In this document: positions 1 to 7,795 of the stretch, in pieces
Layout: each line of letters opens with the position of its first letter
Numbering within the stretch: position 1 is the first letter of the stretch
Source of the DNA: Paraburkholderia tuberum STM678
GTDB lineage: Bacteria > Pseudomonadota > Gammaproteobacteria > Burkholderiales > Burkholderiaceae
Direction: 5' to 3'
NCBI RefSeq assembly: GCF_902833905.1
Contig: NZ_CADFGP010000013.1
Span: forward strand, 124,001-188,000
Length of the DNA: 64,000 nucleotides
Notes under the pieces: model-generated
What the model saw: only the letters and a program-made list of their open reading frames with translations
What the model was told of the DNA's origin: nothing
The model's database searches: none
Program-made: the position numbers and the translations under genes

Positions 1-174
1 CGACGGCCCGGAGGAGGCCTTGCTGCGACGCATCGGCGCGGCCGCGCGTGGCGGCCGGTCAGGAGTATGCACCTTGCGGAGAATGCGCGCTCGCGCCCGG
101 GCAGCCGGCGAGCCGGCCGGATTGGGCACGACCGTTGCGTATTCGGATTTCCCTTTGACACACGGAGGACAATC
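1..174. other. Left edge, possible 3' end of an upstream gene
   Basis: No gene can be assigned here. All three forward frames are open from the window edge. The frame beginning at base 2 runs to a TGA at 176-178, which overlaps the ATG of the next gene as ATGA. That geometry is typical of translationally coupled genes, so these bases may hold the C-terminus of a truncated upstream CDS. The predicted peptide is Arg/Ala-rich and not recognisable. It could equally be non-coding GC-rich DNA. Confidence 0.2.
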
Positions 175-450
175 ATGAGGATCGAATTCACCGGACGCCG
201 GGAAGTGGTGGCTGCTGCGCGCGTCGCCTACGAGGCCAATGTGGACGGGAAGGACGTATGGTGCAGCGTGTCGCTCGACGCGCTCAATGACCATTTCGGC
301 AATGGCAGCCTCGGCAACGGCGCCCCGTCGGCTCACGATCTGGTGGGAGCGTTCGAGGCGAACCGCGCCCGCATTGAAAATGCTACGCGGCGGGTGCTCG
401 AACGCAACGGGGGACGGTCCGTGGAGCTCGAGACGCGCGACTTCGATTGA
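175..450 (+). CDS. DUF1488 family protein
   Basis: A 91-residue cytoplasmic protein of unknown function that fits the DUF1488 family common in Burkholderiaceae. The sequence opens MRIEFTGRREVV and carries the family-like stretch VWCSVSLDALNDHF in the first half. It ends in a charged helix rich in Glu and Arg. The ATG at 175 is preferred to an upstream ATG at 67 because a GGAGG lies at 164-168, seven bases before it. There is no signal peptide or membrane segment. A strong candidate terminator follows about 140 bases downstream. The family assignment rests on recognition of the sequence pattern only. Confidence 0.75.
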   Translation: MRIEFTGRREVVAAARVAYEANVDGKDVWCSVSLDALNDHFGNGSLGNGAPSAHDLVGAFEANRARIENATRRVLERNGGRSVELETRDFD

Positions 451-519
451 GCGGCCCGCTTGCTTGTATCGGGTCAAGCGATTCGTGCCGCGGTGGAAAG
501 GACTCTTCCATCGCGGCGA

Positions 520-622
520 CTATATACGCGACGTCGGCGCGGCTACAGTATCGACGCACACACCGTTTAACGCGTGTGAGCGAGAGAGTTGGACCCGGCT
601 GCCGGCAGCCGGGTCTTTTTTT
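520..622 (+). ncRNA. Candidate small RNA ending in a strong terminator
   Basis: Between the DUF1488 gene and the carbonic anhydrase there is no ORF, but the DNA has two successive dyads. The first, around 557-582, pairs CGCACAC-type bases with GTGTGAGCG around a short loop. The second is the perfect terminator at 592-615 plus a T-run. A TATATA at 521-526 could serve as a -10 element, with no convincing -35. The terminator lies too far from the DUF1488 stop to be its obvious end, so an independent short transcript is possible. No known RNA family is recognised. Confidence 0.3.
592..622 (+). terminator. Rho-independent terminator
   Basis: Bases 592-615 form a perfect 24-base palindrome, GACCCGGCTGCC followed by its exact complement, and seven T residues follow at 616-622. 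This is a textbook intrinsic terminator on the + strand. It ends either the DUF1488 transcript or a short RNA. Confidence 0.85.
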
Positions 623-769
623 ATGGCGCGTGCGAGCACGCCATTATTTCGCTGGCCGTTCGCCGCAGGAGCGTGCGACGATTGGCACGGTGATTCGCGC
701 GACGATTGAAAGGCTGCGGTATAGTCGCGGCGACTTTAAATCCGTCTCTTCGATTCTCTGGAGAATATC

Positions 770-1405
770 GTGCAGGAAATCATCGAAGGTCTGATCCGCT
801 TTCAACGCGAGGTCTTTCCACAGCAAAGCGCGCTCTTCAAGCGTTTGTCGACCGCGCAGAATCCCAGCACGCTCTTCGTGACGTGTTCGGACAGCCGCGT
901 GGTGCCGGAACTGCTGACGCAGACCGAACCGGGGTCGCTGTTCGTGATCCGCAACGCGGGCAACATCGTGCCGTCGTACGGTCCGGAGCCGGGCGGCGTG
1001 TCGGCGACCGTCGAATATGCGATTGCCGTGCTCGGCGTGACCGACATCGTGATCTGCGGCCATTCGAACTGCGGCGCGATGACGGCGATCTCGAGCTGCA
1101 CGAATCTGGAGCACATGCCGGCGGTCGCGAGCTGGCTGCGTCACGCGGATGCGGCGAAGGCGATCAACGCGTCGCGCCACTACTGCTCGGATGCGGAGCG
1201 TCTCGAGGCGCTGGTCAAGGACAACGTGATCGCGCAGCTCAGCAACATCCGCACGCATCCGTCGGTGGCGGTCGGACTCGTGAACAAGACGCTGCGGCTG
1301 CATGGCTGGATCTTCAATATCGAAAGCGGTGAAATGCTTGCGCTCGATGGCAAGACCGGTAACTTCTTGCCGCTTGCGGATAATCGGGAAATTTGTGCGA
1401 GTTGA
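770..1405 (+). CDS. can: Beta-class carbonic anhydrase
   Basis: This enzyme interconverts CO2 and bicarbonate in the cytoplasm and supplies bicarbonate for carboxylation reactions. The 211-residue length is normal for the bacterial beta class. The zinc ligands are visible as Cys39, His98 and Cys101 (motifs CSDSR and HSNCGAM), with the Asp41-Arg43 dyad that gates the active site. The start is a GTG at 770 with a GGAG at 760-763. It is flanked by its own upstream terminator and a gap downstream, so it is probably monocistronic. The enzyme class is certain from the motifs; the paralogue name (can versus cynT) is less so. Confidence 0.93.
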   Translation: MQEIIEGLIRFQREVFPQQSALFKRLSTAQNPSTLFVTCSDSRVVPELLTQTEPGSLFVIRNAGNIVPSYGPEPGGVSATVEYAIAVLGVTDIVICGHSNCGAMTAISSCTNLEHMPAVASWLRHADAAKAINASRHYCSDAERLEALVKDNVIAQLSNIRTHPSVAVGLVNKTLRLHGWIFNIESGEMLALDGKTGNFLPLADNREICAS

Positions 1406-1772
1406 AGCGGCATTAAAACGGGTTTTTAGTTTGAAGGATTAACACCCGGCTTGCTAAAAGCCGGCGCGGCGGCGCGGTTTCAACCCCACCGCGCCGCCCG
1501 CCACGACCATCCCTATCAGCTCGACGTCACCAGCGAATCCGGCGCTGCGCTTGCGTCGCTGAAAACAGGGTCGAAGGCGGCGCCGGAAGAACCGCTTGGG
1601 ACTCCGATTAAAGCGCGCGTTTGAACGGAAGAATACCCGTCGGTTTCGGACACATCCCCGACCAGATCCGCCGATTCGTCGGTTGTTGGGGCTAAAAAGG
1701 AAAACACTGTCATTCGGATCGCCCACACTTCGACTAATGGGTCGGTCGATCGGTTGGAATGGGGAGCGTGCC
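1406..1772. other. Intergenic gap
   Basis: No convincing gene. A weak dyad (CCGGCTT at 1446-1452 with AAGCCGG at 1458-1464) follows the carbonic anhydrase but lacks a T-run. A minus-strand frame at 1516-1713 has unusually few arginines for a shadow frame (it would encode about 65 residues rich in Ser, Asp and Val), but no ribosome-binding site is evident. I do not call it. Confidence 0.4.
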
Positions 1773-2576
1773 TTGTATAGCGAACCGAGAATGATCGTGT
1801 TGATGGGCCTCGTCTTCGGCGCGGTGACGATTGGGGCCTATGTGTCGCAGCTGGACAACGACTGGTCGTCCGGTCGGGACGTGAGTCTCGTCGCCGACGG
1901 CGGACGGGGTGTCAGCGCGACGGCGGCGGCGGGGCAGAGCGAAGGCCGGCCCGGCGCGGCGACGGTCGCGCCGGCAACGCGCCGCCATGCGCTGCGCGAC
2001 GACGTGGCCGCCTTGCGGGCTCAGCGGGCCGCGTCGATTGGAGCGCAGGCGGGCGATGCTCTGGCCATCGCGGCGCTACAGTTCGCGCGGGAGTCGAACA
2101 AGGCGCAGCAACAGCAGCAGCCGCACCCGCAGCAGACGAGTTTGCCGCCGCAGCCTGCGGTGACTTCGAACCGGACCCAGGCGCCATCCACGGCAAAGAC
2201 CGGGCACGCACACCATAGCCGCGTTGCGTCGGGTACCACGACGAAACCTCGCTCAGCGCAAAGTGTCGCGACGACATCGGGTAGTCATGCGCGGGGCGGC
2301 AGCCACCGGAAAAGTTCTACTGCTGAGCGGTCTGGGAAGAAAGCGGCCAGCGTCGTGCCAGAGGCGCGGCCGTTGCCGCAATATGCAACGCAAGGCGTCG
2401 AGTCGCCATGGTCGATGCCGCGCGCGGGGCTGACCAGCCAGTCCGCAACTCAGGCGGTCGCCAGCAACGGCCCCAAAACCCGCGCCGAGGTAGAGGCCGA
2501 ACTCGTGCGCGCGCGTGAGAACGGCACGATGCCCGCGTTCGGCAGACCCGAGCCATCGGGACCTGGGGCGCACTGA
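1773..2576 (+). CDS. Membrane-anchored Gln/Ser/Ala-rich hypothetical protein
   Basis: The function is not recognised. The product has one N-terminal hydrophobic segment (around residues 7-24, MIVLMGLVFGAVTIGAYV), then a long low-complexity region rich in Ala, Gln, Ser, Thr and Lys, including QQQQQ. The last 35 residues carry KTRAEVEAELVRARENG, which resembles the TRAQVRAEL pattern of DUF4148 proteins in this genus. It is therefore probably anchored in the inner membrane with a periplasmic tail. The start is uncertain: TTG at 1773 has GGGGAG at 1761-1766 with good spacing, while ATG at 1791 and ATG at 1737 are alternatives. The downstream surE gene converges on it. Confidence 0.6.
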   Translation: MYSEPRMIVLMGLVFGAVTIGAYVSQLDNDWSSGRDVSLVADGGRGVSATAAAGQSEGRPGAATVAPATRRHALRDDVAALRAQRAASIGAQAGDALAIAALQFARESNKAQQQQQPHPQQTSLPPQPAVTSNRTQAPSTAKTGHAHHSRVASGTTTKPRSAQSVATTSGSHARGGSHRKSSTAERSGKKAASVVPEARPLPQYATQGVESPWSMPRAGLTSQSATQAVASNGPKTRAEVEAELVRARENGTMPAFGRPEPSGPGAH

Positions 2577-2607
2577 AGCGGGCCTCGCGCCGCGTCCCCG
2601 GCAACCG

Positions 2608-3387
2608 TTAGATCAACGACGCGGCGAGCCGCGCGAAGGTGGCTTCGTCGGTGCGATCGAACGCAAGCGGCGTGACCGATACGCGCCCCGCCGCGACGGT
2701 TGCCGTTTCGCTGTCGGCATCGTTCTCGCGCGGGCCACGATCGAAGCGCAGCCAGTGATACGCGATGCCGCGCGGATCGACTTCCGGCAGCACCTCGATG
2801 TCCCTGACGAGCCCGACGCCCTGGCGCGTCGGCGTCAGCGGACCGGCGTCGGCGGCATCGACGTCGGGGAAGTTGATGTTCAGGCAGGTCGGCGCCGCAT
2901 GCTCGATCGCGAGCAATTGACGGATCACGCCGGGTGCGAGCGTGCGCGCGGTGTCCCAGCGCACGCGCTCGCGATCGCTGAACGCCTGGCTCAGCGCGAA
3001 CGACGGCAGCCCGAGCAGCAGACCCGTCATCGCCGCGCCGACCGTGCCCGAGAACATCGTTTCGATGCCGAGGTTGCCGCCGCGATTGACGCCGGACAGC
3101 ACCAGCGACGGCGGCGCCTCGCGCATCAGATGACGCACGCCCATCACGACGCAATCGCCGGGCGTGCCGGTCACGCCGAAACGGCGTTCGCCCTGGCGGC
3201 TCACGCGCAGCGGCGAATGCAGGCTGATGGAGTGCGACGTACCGCTTTGGTCGTGCTCGGGCGCGACCACCCAGACTTCGTGCGCGAGCTCGGCGGCCAC
3301 GGCCTCGAGCACGGCGAGGCCGGGCGCGTCGATACCGTCGTCGTTCGTCAGCAGCACTCGCGGCAGCTTGGATTCGTAAGCGGACAT
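2608..3387 (-). CDS. surE: 5'/3'-nucleotidase SurE
   Basis: SurE is a metal-dependent nucleoside monophosphate phosphatase linked to stationary-phase survival. The 259-residue product opens with VLLTNDDGIDAPGL, giving the metal ligands Asp16 and Asp17. Ser48 (EHDQSGTSHS) and Asn101 (SGVNRGGN) complete the family's metal site. The start at 3387 (MSAYESK) is preferred to 3414 because AGGAG lies about nine bases upstream on the minus strand. In many beta-proteobacteria surE precedes pcm and nlpD; those neighbours are absent here, where an epoxide hydrolase gene diverges from it. Confidence 0.93.
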   Translation of the reverse strand: MSAYESKLPRVLLTNDDGIDAPGLAVLEAVAAELAHEVWVVAPEHDQSGTSHSISLHSPLRVSRQGERRFGVTGTPGDCVVMGVRHLMREAPPSLVLSGVNRGGNLGIETMFSGTVGAAMTGLLLGLPSFALSQAFSDRERVRWDTARTLAPGVIRQLLAIEHAAPTCLNINFPDVDAADAGPLTPTRQGVGLVRDIEVLPEVDPRGIAYHWLRFDRGPRENDADSETATVAAGRVSVTPLAFDRTDEATFARLAASLI

Positions 3388-3503
3388 CGCGTCAATCTCC
3401 TGTGGCTCGGTCAATGAATCGTAGGGAAGGGACGCCCATTATCGAGCTTTCGTCGCACGCGCGTACGATGACGGTGAGCCGCCAACGACCCAGGACGCCC
3501 CCC

Positions 3504-4679
3504 ATGCAGATCGACCCGTTTGAGATTGCGATCGCCGATCAGGACATCGACGATTTGCGCCGCCGCATCCACGCCACCCGCTGGGCGCCCACGACGCCCG
3601 CGCCCGCCTGGCAGCAGGGCGCCGACCCGGCCTGGCTGCGCGAACTCGCGAGCTATTGGGCCGGGCAATTCGACTGGCGCGCGGCCGAACGCAGGTTGAA
3701 CCAGTTGCCGCAATTTCTCGCCGACGTGAACGGCCAGACCGTGCACTTCGCGCATCGGCGCGCCGCCAGTGTCGCGCCCGGCTTTCAGGCTTATCCGCTG
3801 GTGATCACGCACGGCTGGCCCGGTTCCTTCTTCGAGTTTCACGCGCTGCTCGATCAGTTGTGCGATCCGGTCGCGTTCGGCGCCGATCCCGCCGACGCCT
3901 TCGACGTCGTCGCGCCGTCGCTGCCGGGCTTCGCGTTTTCGCCTGCGCCCGCGCAGGCCGGCATGTCCGCGTTCCAGGTCGCGGACCTGTGGGTGTTACT
4001 GATGCGCGGGCTCGGCTACGAGCGCTTCGGCGCGCAGGGCGGCGATCTTGGCGCGGGCGTGTCGATCGCGTTGGCCGCGCATCATCCGCGGGTGGTCGAC
4101 GGCATCCATCTGAACTTCCTGCCGAGTTCCTATGAGCCCGCGATCGGCGCGGCGCAGCGGGAGCTGACGCCGGCCGAGCAGGACTATCTGCGCGAGAAGA
4201 ACGACTGGGCCGCACTCGAAGGCGGTTACGCGCATCAGCACGGCACCAAACCGCTGACGGTCGCCGCGTCGCTAAACGATTCGCCGGTGGGACTCGCCGC
4301 ATGGATCGGCGAGAAGTTTCGCGCGTGGAGCGATTGCGGCGGCGAGGTGGAAAGCGTGTTCTCGAAAGACGATCTGCTGACCAATATCTCGCTGTACTGG
4401 TTCACGCAGTGCATCGGCCCGGCGATGCAGATGTATTGGGAAAACCGCCTGCAGCCGATGCGTTTCTCCGACGGCGAGCGCATCGACACACCAGTCGGCT
4501 TCGCGCTGTTTCCGAAGGAGATCAATCATCCGCCGCGAAGCTGGCTCGAACGAACCTTCAACGTCGCGCAGTGGAGCGAAATGCCAGCCGGCGGGCACTT
4601 CGCGGCGATGGAAAAGCCCGCGTTGCTCGCGGCCGAGATTCGAAAGTTCTTCAGGCCGTTGCGGCAGAAAGCGCGCTAG
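3504..4679 (+). CDS. Epoxide hydrolase of the microsomal (EHN) type
   Basis: This is an alpha/beta-hydrolase of 391 residues with the N-terminal EHN domain (about residues 1-110) found in microsomal-type epoxide hydrolases, which open epoxides to diols. Visible motifs are the oxyanion-hole HGWPG (103-107), the nucleophile Asp181 in GGDLGAG and the catalytic His365 in GGHFAAMEKP. Glu339 is the likely acid of the relay. There is no signal peptide, so it should act in the cytoplasm. The ATG at 3504 (MQIDPFE) is where family homology begins; an upstream in-frame ATG adds a non-homologous leader. Substrate cannot be deduced; detoxification of xenobiotic epoxides is the usual inference. Confidence 0.88.
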   Translation: MQIDPFEIAIADQDIDDLRRRIHATRWAPTTPAPAWQQGADPAWLRELASYWAGQFDWRAAERRLNQLPQFLADVNGQTVHFAHRRAASVAPGFQAYPLVITHGWPGSFFEFHALLDQLCDPVAFGADPADAFDVVAPSLPGFAFSPAPAQAGMSAFQVADLWVLLMRGLGYERFGAQGGDLGAGVSIALAAHHPRVVDGIHLNFLPSSYEPAIGAAQRELTPAEQDYLREKNDWAALEGGYAHQHGTKPLTVAASLNDSPVGLAAWIGEKFRAWSDCGGEVESVFSKDDLLTNISLYWFTQCIGPAMQMYWENRLQPMRFSDGERIDTPVGFALFPKEINHPPRSWLERTFNVAQWSEMPAGGHFAAMEKPALLAAEIRKFFRPLRQKAR

Positions 4680-4842
4680 GCGCGCAGCGCGACGCGTCAC
4701 GCTGCTTCTGTTTCACCTGGCACGACCGCGCCCCTCGCGTCGAGCGTCTCGCGGCGATCGCAGGCTGCACGCATTCATCGACGACAGCCAGGCCAGCGTG
4801 GACGGTGGTCGAACTTTCATGCACGAGGGCACCATACACGCT

Positions 4843-5802
4843 ATGGCACATTCGTCGAACCACGATCACCGCCGCCGCTTTCTGCGCACGGCGCTCGGGC
4901 TGCCGGCAGCGCTTGCGCTGTCGCGCGTCACGTCCGCGCAAACTGAGGCGCACGCGCAATCCGGTGCCGCCTTACCCCGCGTGAGCCGCCGCGCGATCCC
5001 GTCCACCGGCGAAGCGCTGCCGGTGATCGGCTGCGGCACGTGGCGCACCTTCGACATCGGCGACGATGCCGCCGCCCGCGCCCGACTCGCCGAGGTGCTG
5101 CGCATCCTGTTCGAAGCGGGCGGCTCGGTGATCGATTCTTCGCCGATGTACGGTTCGTCGGAAGCGGTCGTGGGCGCGCTGCTCACGCAGCTCGACGCGC
5201 ATCGCAAGGCGTTCGTCGCCACCAAGGTCTGGACCGAGGGACGCGAGGCCGGCATCGCGCAGATGGAGGAATCGCTGCGGCGTTTTCAGCAGCCGCATGT
5301 CGATCTGATGCAGATCCACAATCTGCTCGACTGGCGCACGCAGCTCGCGACCTTGCGCGACTGGAAAGCGCGCGGCCGGATTCGCTATCTCGGCATCACG
5401 CATTACACATCGAGCGCTTTCGACGAAGTCGCGGCGGTGATGCGCAGCGAGAAGCCCGACTTCGTGCAGATCAACTACGCCGCCGACGATCGCGCGGCCG
5501 AGCAGCGTATCCTGCCGCTCGCGGCGGATCTCGGCATCGGCGTCGTGATCAATCAGCCGTTCGGCGGCGGCGGTTTGCTCGCGCGCGTGATGAAAACGCC
5601 GTTGCCCGCATGGGCCGGCGAAATCGGCTGCACGAGCTGGGCGCAGATTCTGTTGAAATTCGTGCTCGCGCAGCCGGCGGTGACGGTCGTGATTCCGGGC
5701 ACCGGGCGGCCGCAATACATGGCGGACAATGTGCGCGCGGGATCGGGACCGCTACCCGACGACGCGATGCGCGCGCGGATCATCGCGGCGGTCGGCGGCT
5801 GA
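4843..5802 (+). CDS. Tat-exported aldo/keto reductase
   Basis: This is a 319-residue NAD(P)H-dependent aldo/keto reductase preceded by a twin-arginine signal (HRRRFLRTALG, then a hydrophobic stretch ending near residue 32 at TSAQ). It is therefore predicted to be exported folded to the periplasm. The AKR catalytic tetrad is visible as Asp98, Tyr103 (SSPMYGSSE), Lys128 (ATKVW) and His159 (QIHN). The ATG at 4843 is chosen because it starts just before the Tat motif; ATGs or GTGs 24-45 bases upstream are possible and no strong Shine-Dalgarno decides. Periplasmic AKRs of this type occur in many proteobacteria, with unknown substrates. Confidence 0.85.
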   Translation: MAHSSNHDHRRRFLRTALGLPAALALSRVTSAQTEAHAQSGAALPRVSRRAIPSTGEALPVIGCGTWRTFDIGDDAAARARLAEVLRILFEAGGSVIDSSPMYGSSEAVVGALLTQLDAHRKAFVATKVWTEGREAGIAQMEESLRRFQQPHVDLMQIHNLLDWRTQLATLRDWKARGRIRYLGITHYTSSAFDEVAAVMRSEKPDFVQINYAADDRAAEQRILPLAADLGIGVVINQPFGGGGLLARVMKTPLPAWAGEIGCTSWAQILLKFVLAQPAVTVVIPGTGRPQYMADNVRAGSGPLPDDAMRARIIAAVGG

Positions 5803-5974
5803 CTTGATGCGCAATCCAGTGCGCAATCCATCACGGCGATTACTTGCCGCTTGCTATTCGCATACAGGTGCCGCCTCCCACAAACGCCGCACGACACGGG
5901 AATAAAACCGGCCACACGCCAGTCATGCCTCACGAACCGGGTTCAGTTCGGCGAATCCTTATCGTGAGGTCATC

Positions 5975-6919
5975 ATGTCGTCACATCATTCATTCGATCC
6001 GGCGCGTCGCGGCGCGCTGAAGTGTCTTGCGTTCGGCGGCCTCGGCACCGTGTTCATGCTGTCGGGCGGCGTGCTGACGCCGGTCGAGCTCGCGCTCGCG
6101 GCCGACGCGAACACCGCGACGCCAGCGGCTGGCACGCCGCTTTTCCTGCAGATCAGCGACACGCATATCGGCTTCAACAAGGAGGCGAATCCCGACGTCG
6201 CGGGCACGCTGAAACAGACGATCGATTACGTCAACGCGATGCCGGCGCGTCCGCCGCTCGCGATTCACACCGGCGACATCACGCATCTGTCGAAGCCCGC
6301 GGAATTCGATCTGGCCGCGCAACTGATGTCGGGACTGAAGATCACCGAGCTGCACACCGTCCCCGGCGAGCATGACGTCACCGACGGCCCCGGCACGGAG
6401 TACTTCAGCCGCTTTGGCAAGGCTTCGGATAACCGCGGCTATTACAGCTTCGATCACCAGGGCGTGCATTTCGTCGGGCTCGTCAACGTGATGCATTTCA
6501 AGCCGAACGGCCTCGGCGGTCTTGGCGACGAGCAGCTCGAATGGCTCGAAAACGATCTGAAAGGCCGCTCGTCGAGCACCCCGGTCGTGGTGTTCGCGCA
6601 CATGCCGATGTGGACCATCTACGAGCCGTGGGGCTGGGGCACCGGCGACGCGGGACAGGCGATGAGCTATCTGAAGCGCTTCGGTTCCGTGACGGTGTTG
6701 AACGGCCACATTCATCAGATCGTGACGAAGGTCGAGGGCAACGTGACGTTCCATACCGCGCGCTCGACCGCCTATCCGCAGCCGACCGCCGGCCAGGGCG
6801 ATGGCCCCGGGCCGCTGAAGGTCGCGAGCGACCAGTTGCCGAAGATGCTCGGCGTGACGAGCGTCAGCATCGCGCGTCATCCGCTGAAGGCGACGCTCGA
6901 CGACACGACGCTCGCCTGA
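5975..6919 (+). CDS. Exported calcineurin-like metallophosphoesterase
   Basis: This is a 314-residue binuclear metallophosphoesterase with a Tat-like N-terminus (DPARRGALKCLAFGG followed by a hydrophobic segment to about residue 43). The metal-binding motifs run in order: Asp62 and His64 (SDTHIG), Asp101 (HTGDITH), GEHD at 131-134, His209 (HMPM) and GHIH at 244-247. In most family members the third motif is GNHD or GNHE, so Glu132 in place of Asn is atypical. The protein probably acts in the periplasm on a phosphoester. A cupredoxin gene follows 33 bases downstream on the same strand, suggesting an operon. Confidence 0.88.
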   Translation: MSSHHSFDPARRGALKCLAFGGLGTVFMLSGGVLTPVELALAADANTATPAAGTPLFLQISDTHIGFNKEANPDVAGTLKQTIDYVNAMPARPPLAIHTGDITHLSKPAEFDLAAQLMSGLKITELHTVPGEHDVTDGPGTEYFSRFGKASDNRGYYSFDHQGVHFVGLVNVMHFKPNGLGGLGDEQLEWLENDLKGRSSSTPVVVFAHMPMWTIYEPWGWGTGDAGQAMSYLKRFGSVTVLNGHIHQIVTKVEGNVTFHTARSTAYPQPTAGQGDGPGPLKVASDQLPKMLGVTSVSIARHPLKATLDDTTLA

Positions 6920-6952
6920 CGACACGCGCTACTTTTACGCTCGAGGAGATCA

Positions 6953-7336
6953 ATGATGCTAACCAATATGATGGGCCGCGCGCTCGCGATTCTGCTCGGC
7001 AGTGTCGCGATTGTGGCGGTGTCGGCGGGGCTCGGTTTTGCGCAAACGACGATGCCGATGCAGGTGCAGAAACAGACCGTCGCGTCGACGCCTAACGCGA
7101 TCGTCATCAAGAACTTCATGTTCTCGCCGATGGAACTGACCATCAAGGCGGGCACGACGGTCACATGGAAGAATCTCGACGGCGAGCCGCACACCGTGGT
7201 CAACGACGCGGGCCTGTTCCGCTCGGCCGCGCTCGATCAGGACGACACCTATCAGTTCAAATTCGATAAACCGGGCGTGTACAAGATCTTTTGCGGCATC
7301 CATCCGAACATGAAGGCGACCATTACCGTGCAATGA
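6953..7336 (+). CDS. Cupredoxin (plastocyanin/amicyanin-like blue copper protein)
   Basis: This is a 127-residue periplasmic electron-transfer protein. Residues 8-30 form a signal peptide ending GFAQ. A single cupredoxin domain follows with the type 1 copper ligands His80 (EPHTVV), Cys114, His117 and Met120 (CGIHPNM), as in amicyanin-like proteins. A GAGGAG at 6943-6948 precedes two adjacent ATGs (6953 and 6956). The short gap from the metallophosphoesterase gene and the dyad after the stop suggest a two-gene operon ending here. The redox partner is not identifiable, though the upstream phosphoesterase is a persistent-looking neighbour. Confidence 0.9.
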   Translation: MMLTNMMGRALAILLGSVAIVAVSAGLGFAQTTMPMQVQKQTVASTPNAIVIKNFMFSPMELTIKAGTTVTWKNLDGEPHTVVNDAGLFRSAALDQDDTYQFKFDKPGVYKIFCGIHPNMKATITVQ

Positions 7337-7351
7337 TCCGATTGCCGCCAA

Positions 7352-7382
7352 GCCCTTGCTCAGCAAGGGCAGTTTGGATTTT
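7352..7382 (+). terminator. Probable intrinsic terminator after the cupredoxin
   Basis: A perfect 8-bp stem, GCCCTTGC at 7352-7359 and GCAAGGGC at 7363-7370 with a 3-base loop, is followed by a moderately T-rich tract. It sits between the cupredoxin stop and a convergent gene and could act in both directions. Confidence 0.6.
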
Positions 7383-7414
7383 GCTCCGAACTCAACCCTG
7401 GATCGCGAGCACTG

Positions 7415-7720
7415 TTATTCCGTAGGCGGCTTGGCCTGCCCCCAGTCGACGGGGTGGTGCAGCGAAATCTGCAGACGATCGCGCAATTCGGGATGGACAG
7501 ACGCCTGGTTGAGGACAGCCATGCCTCCGATTTGACGCAAGGTTTCGTCCGTGATCGGCGCGCGGCAATCGTCCGAACCCAGAGGCACAGTCATTGCCAT
7601 TCCGCGCGCTATCTGCCGATCTATTGCCCCCTCGACTTCCTCGCGCGACACGGTACATACCTGGATTTCACAGGCATCCTCGTTATAAAAAATCACGGTG
7701 GCACGCTGGCGCTTTGTCAT
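7415..7720 (-). CDS. Small hypothetical protein
   Basis: A 101-residue soluble protein of unknown function, starting MTKRQRATVIFYNED. It has no signal peptide, membrane helix or recognisable motif. The start at 7720 is favoured because AGAGG lies about nine bases upstream; an upstream ATG would add a non-conserved-looking leader. It sits 75 bases downstream of the FUSC-type gene on the same strand and may share its transcript. The balanced amino-acid composition, without the Arg excess of shadow frames, supports it being real. Confidence 0.6.
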   Translation of the reverse strand: MTKRQRATVIFYNEDACEIQVCTVSREEVEGAIDRQIARGMAMTVPLGSDDCRAPITDETLRQIGGMAVLNQASVHPELRDRLQISLHHPVDWGQAKPPTE

Positions 7721-7795
7721 CTCAGAAACCTCTGCAGCTCTGGTAATTTTGAAATGCCGTCTGTTTGCACATGGCATAAGCACGGGGGTTTTGGG

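Noticed and set aside
1516..1713. A minus-strand frame of about 65 codons with unusually balanced composition
   Set aside because: Composition is protein-like, but no Shine-Dalgarno, signal peptide or family is evident. I kept it out of the gene list but mention it in the gap entry.
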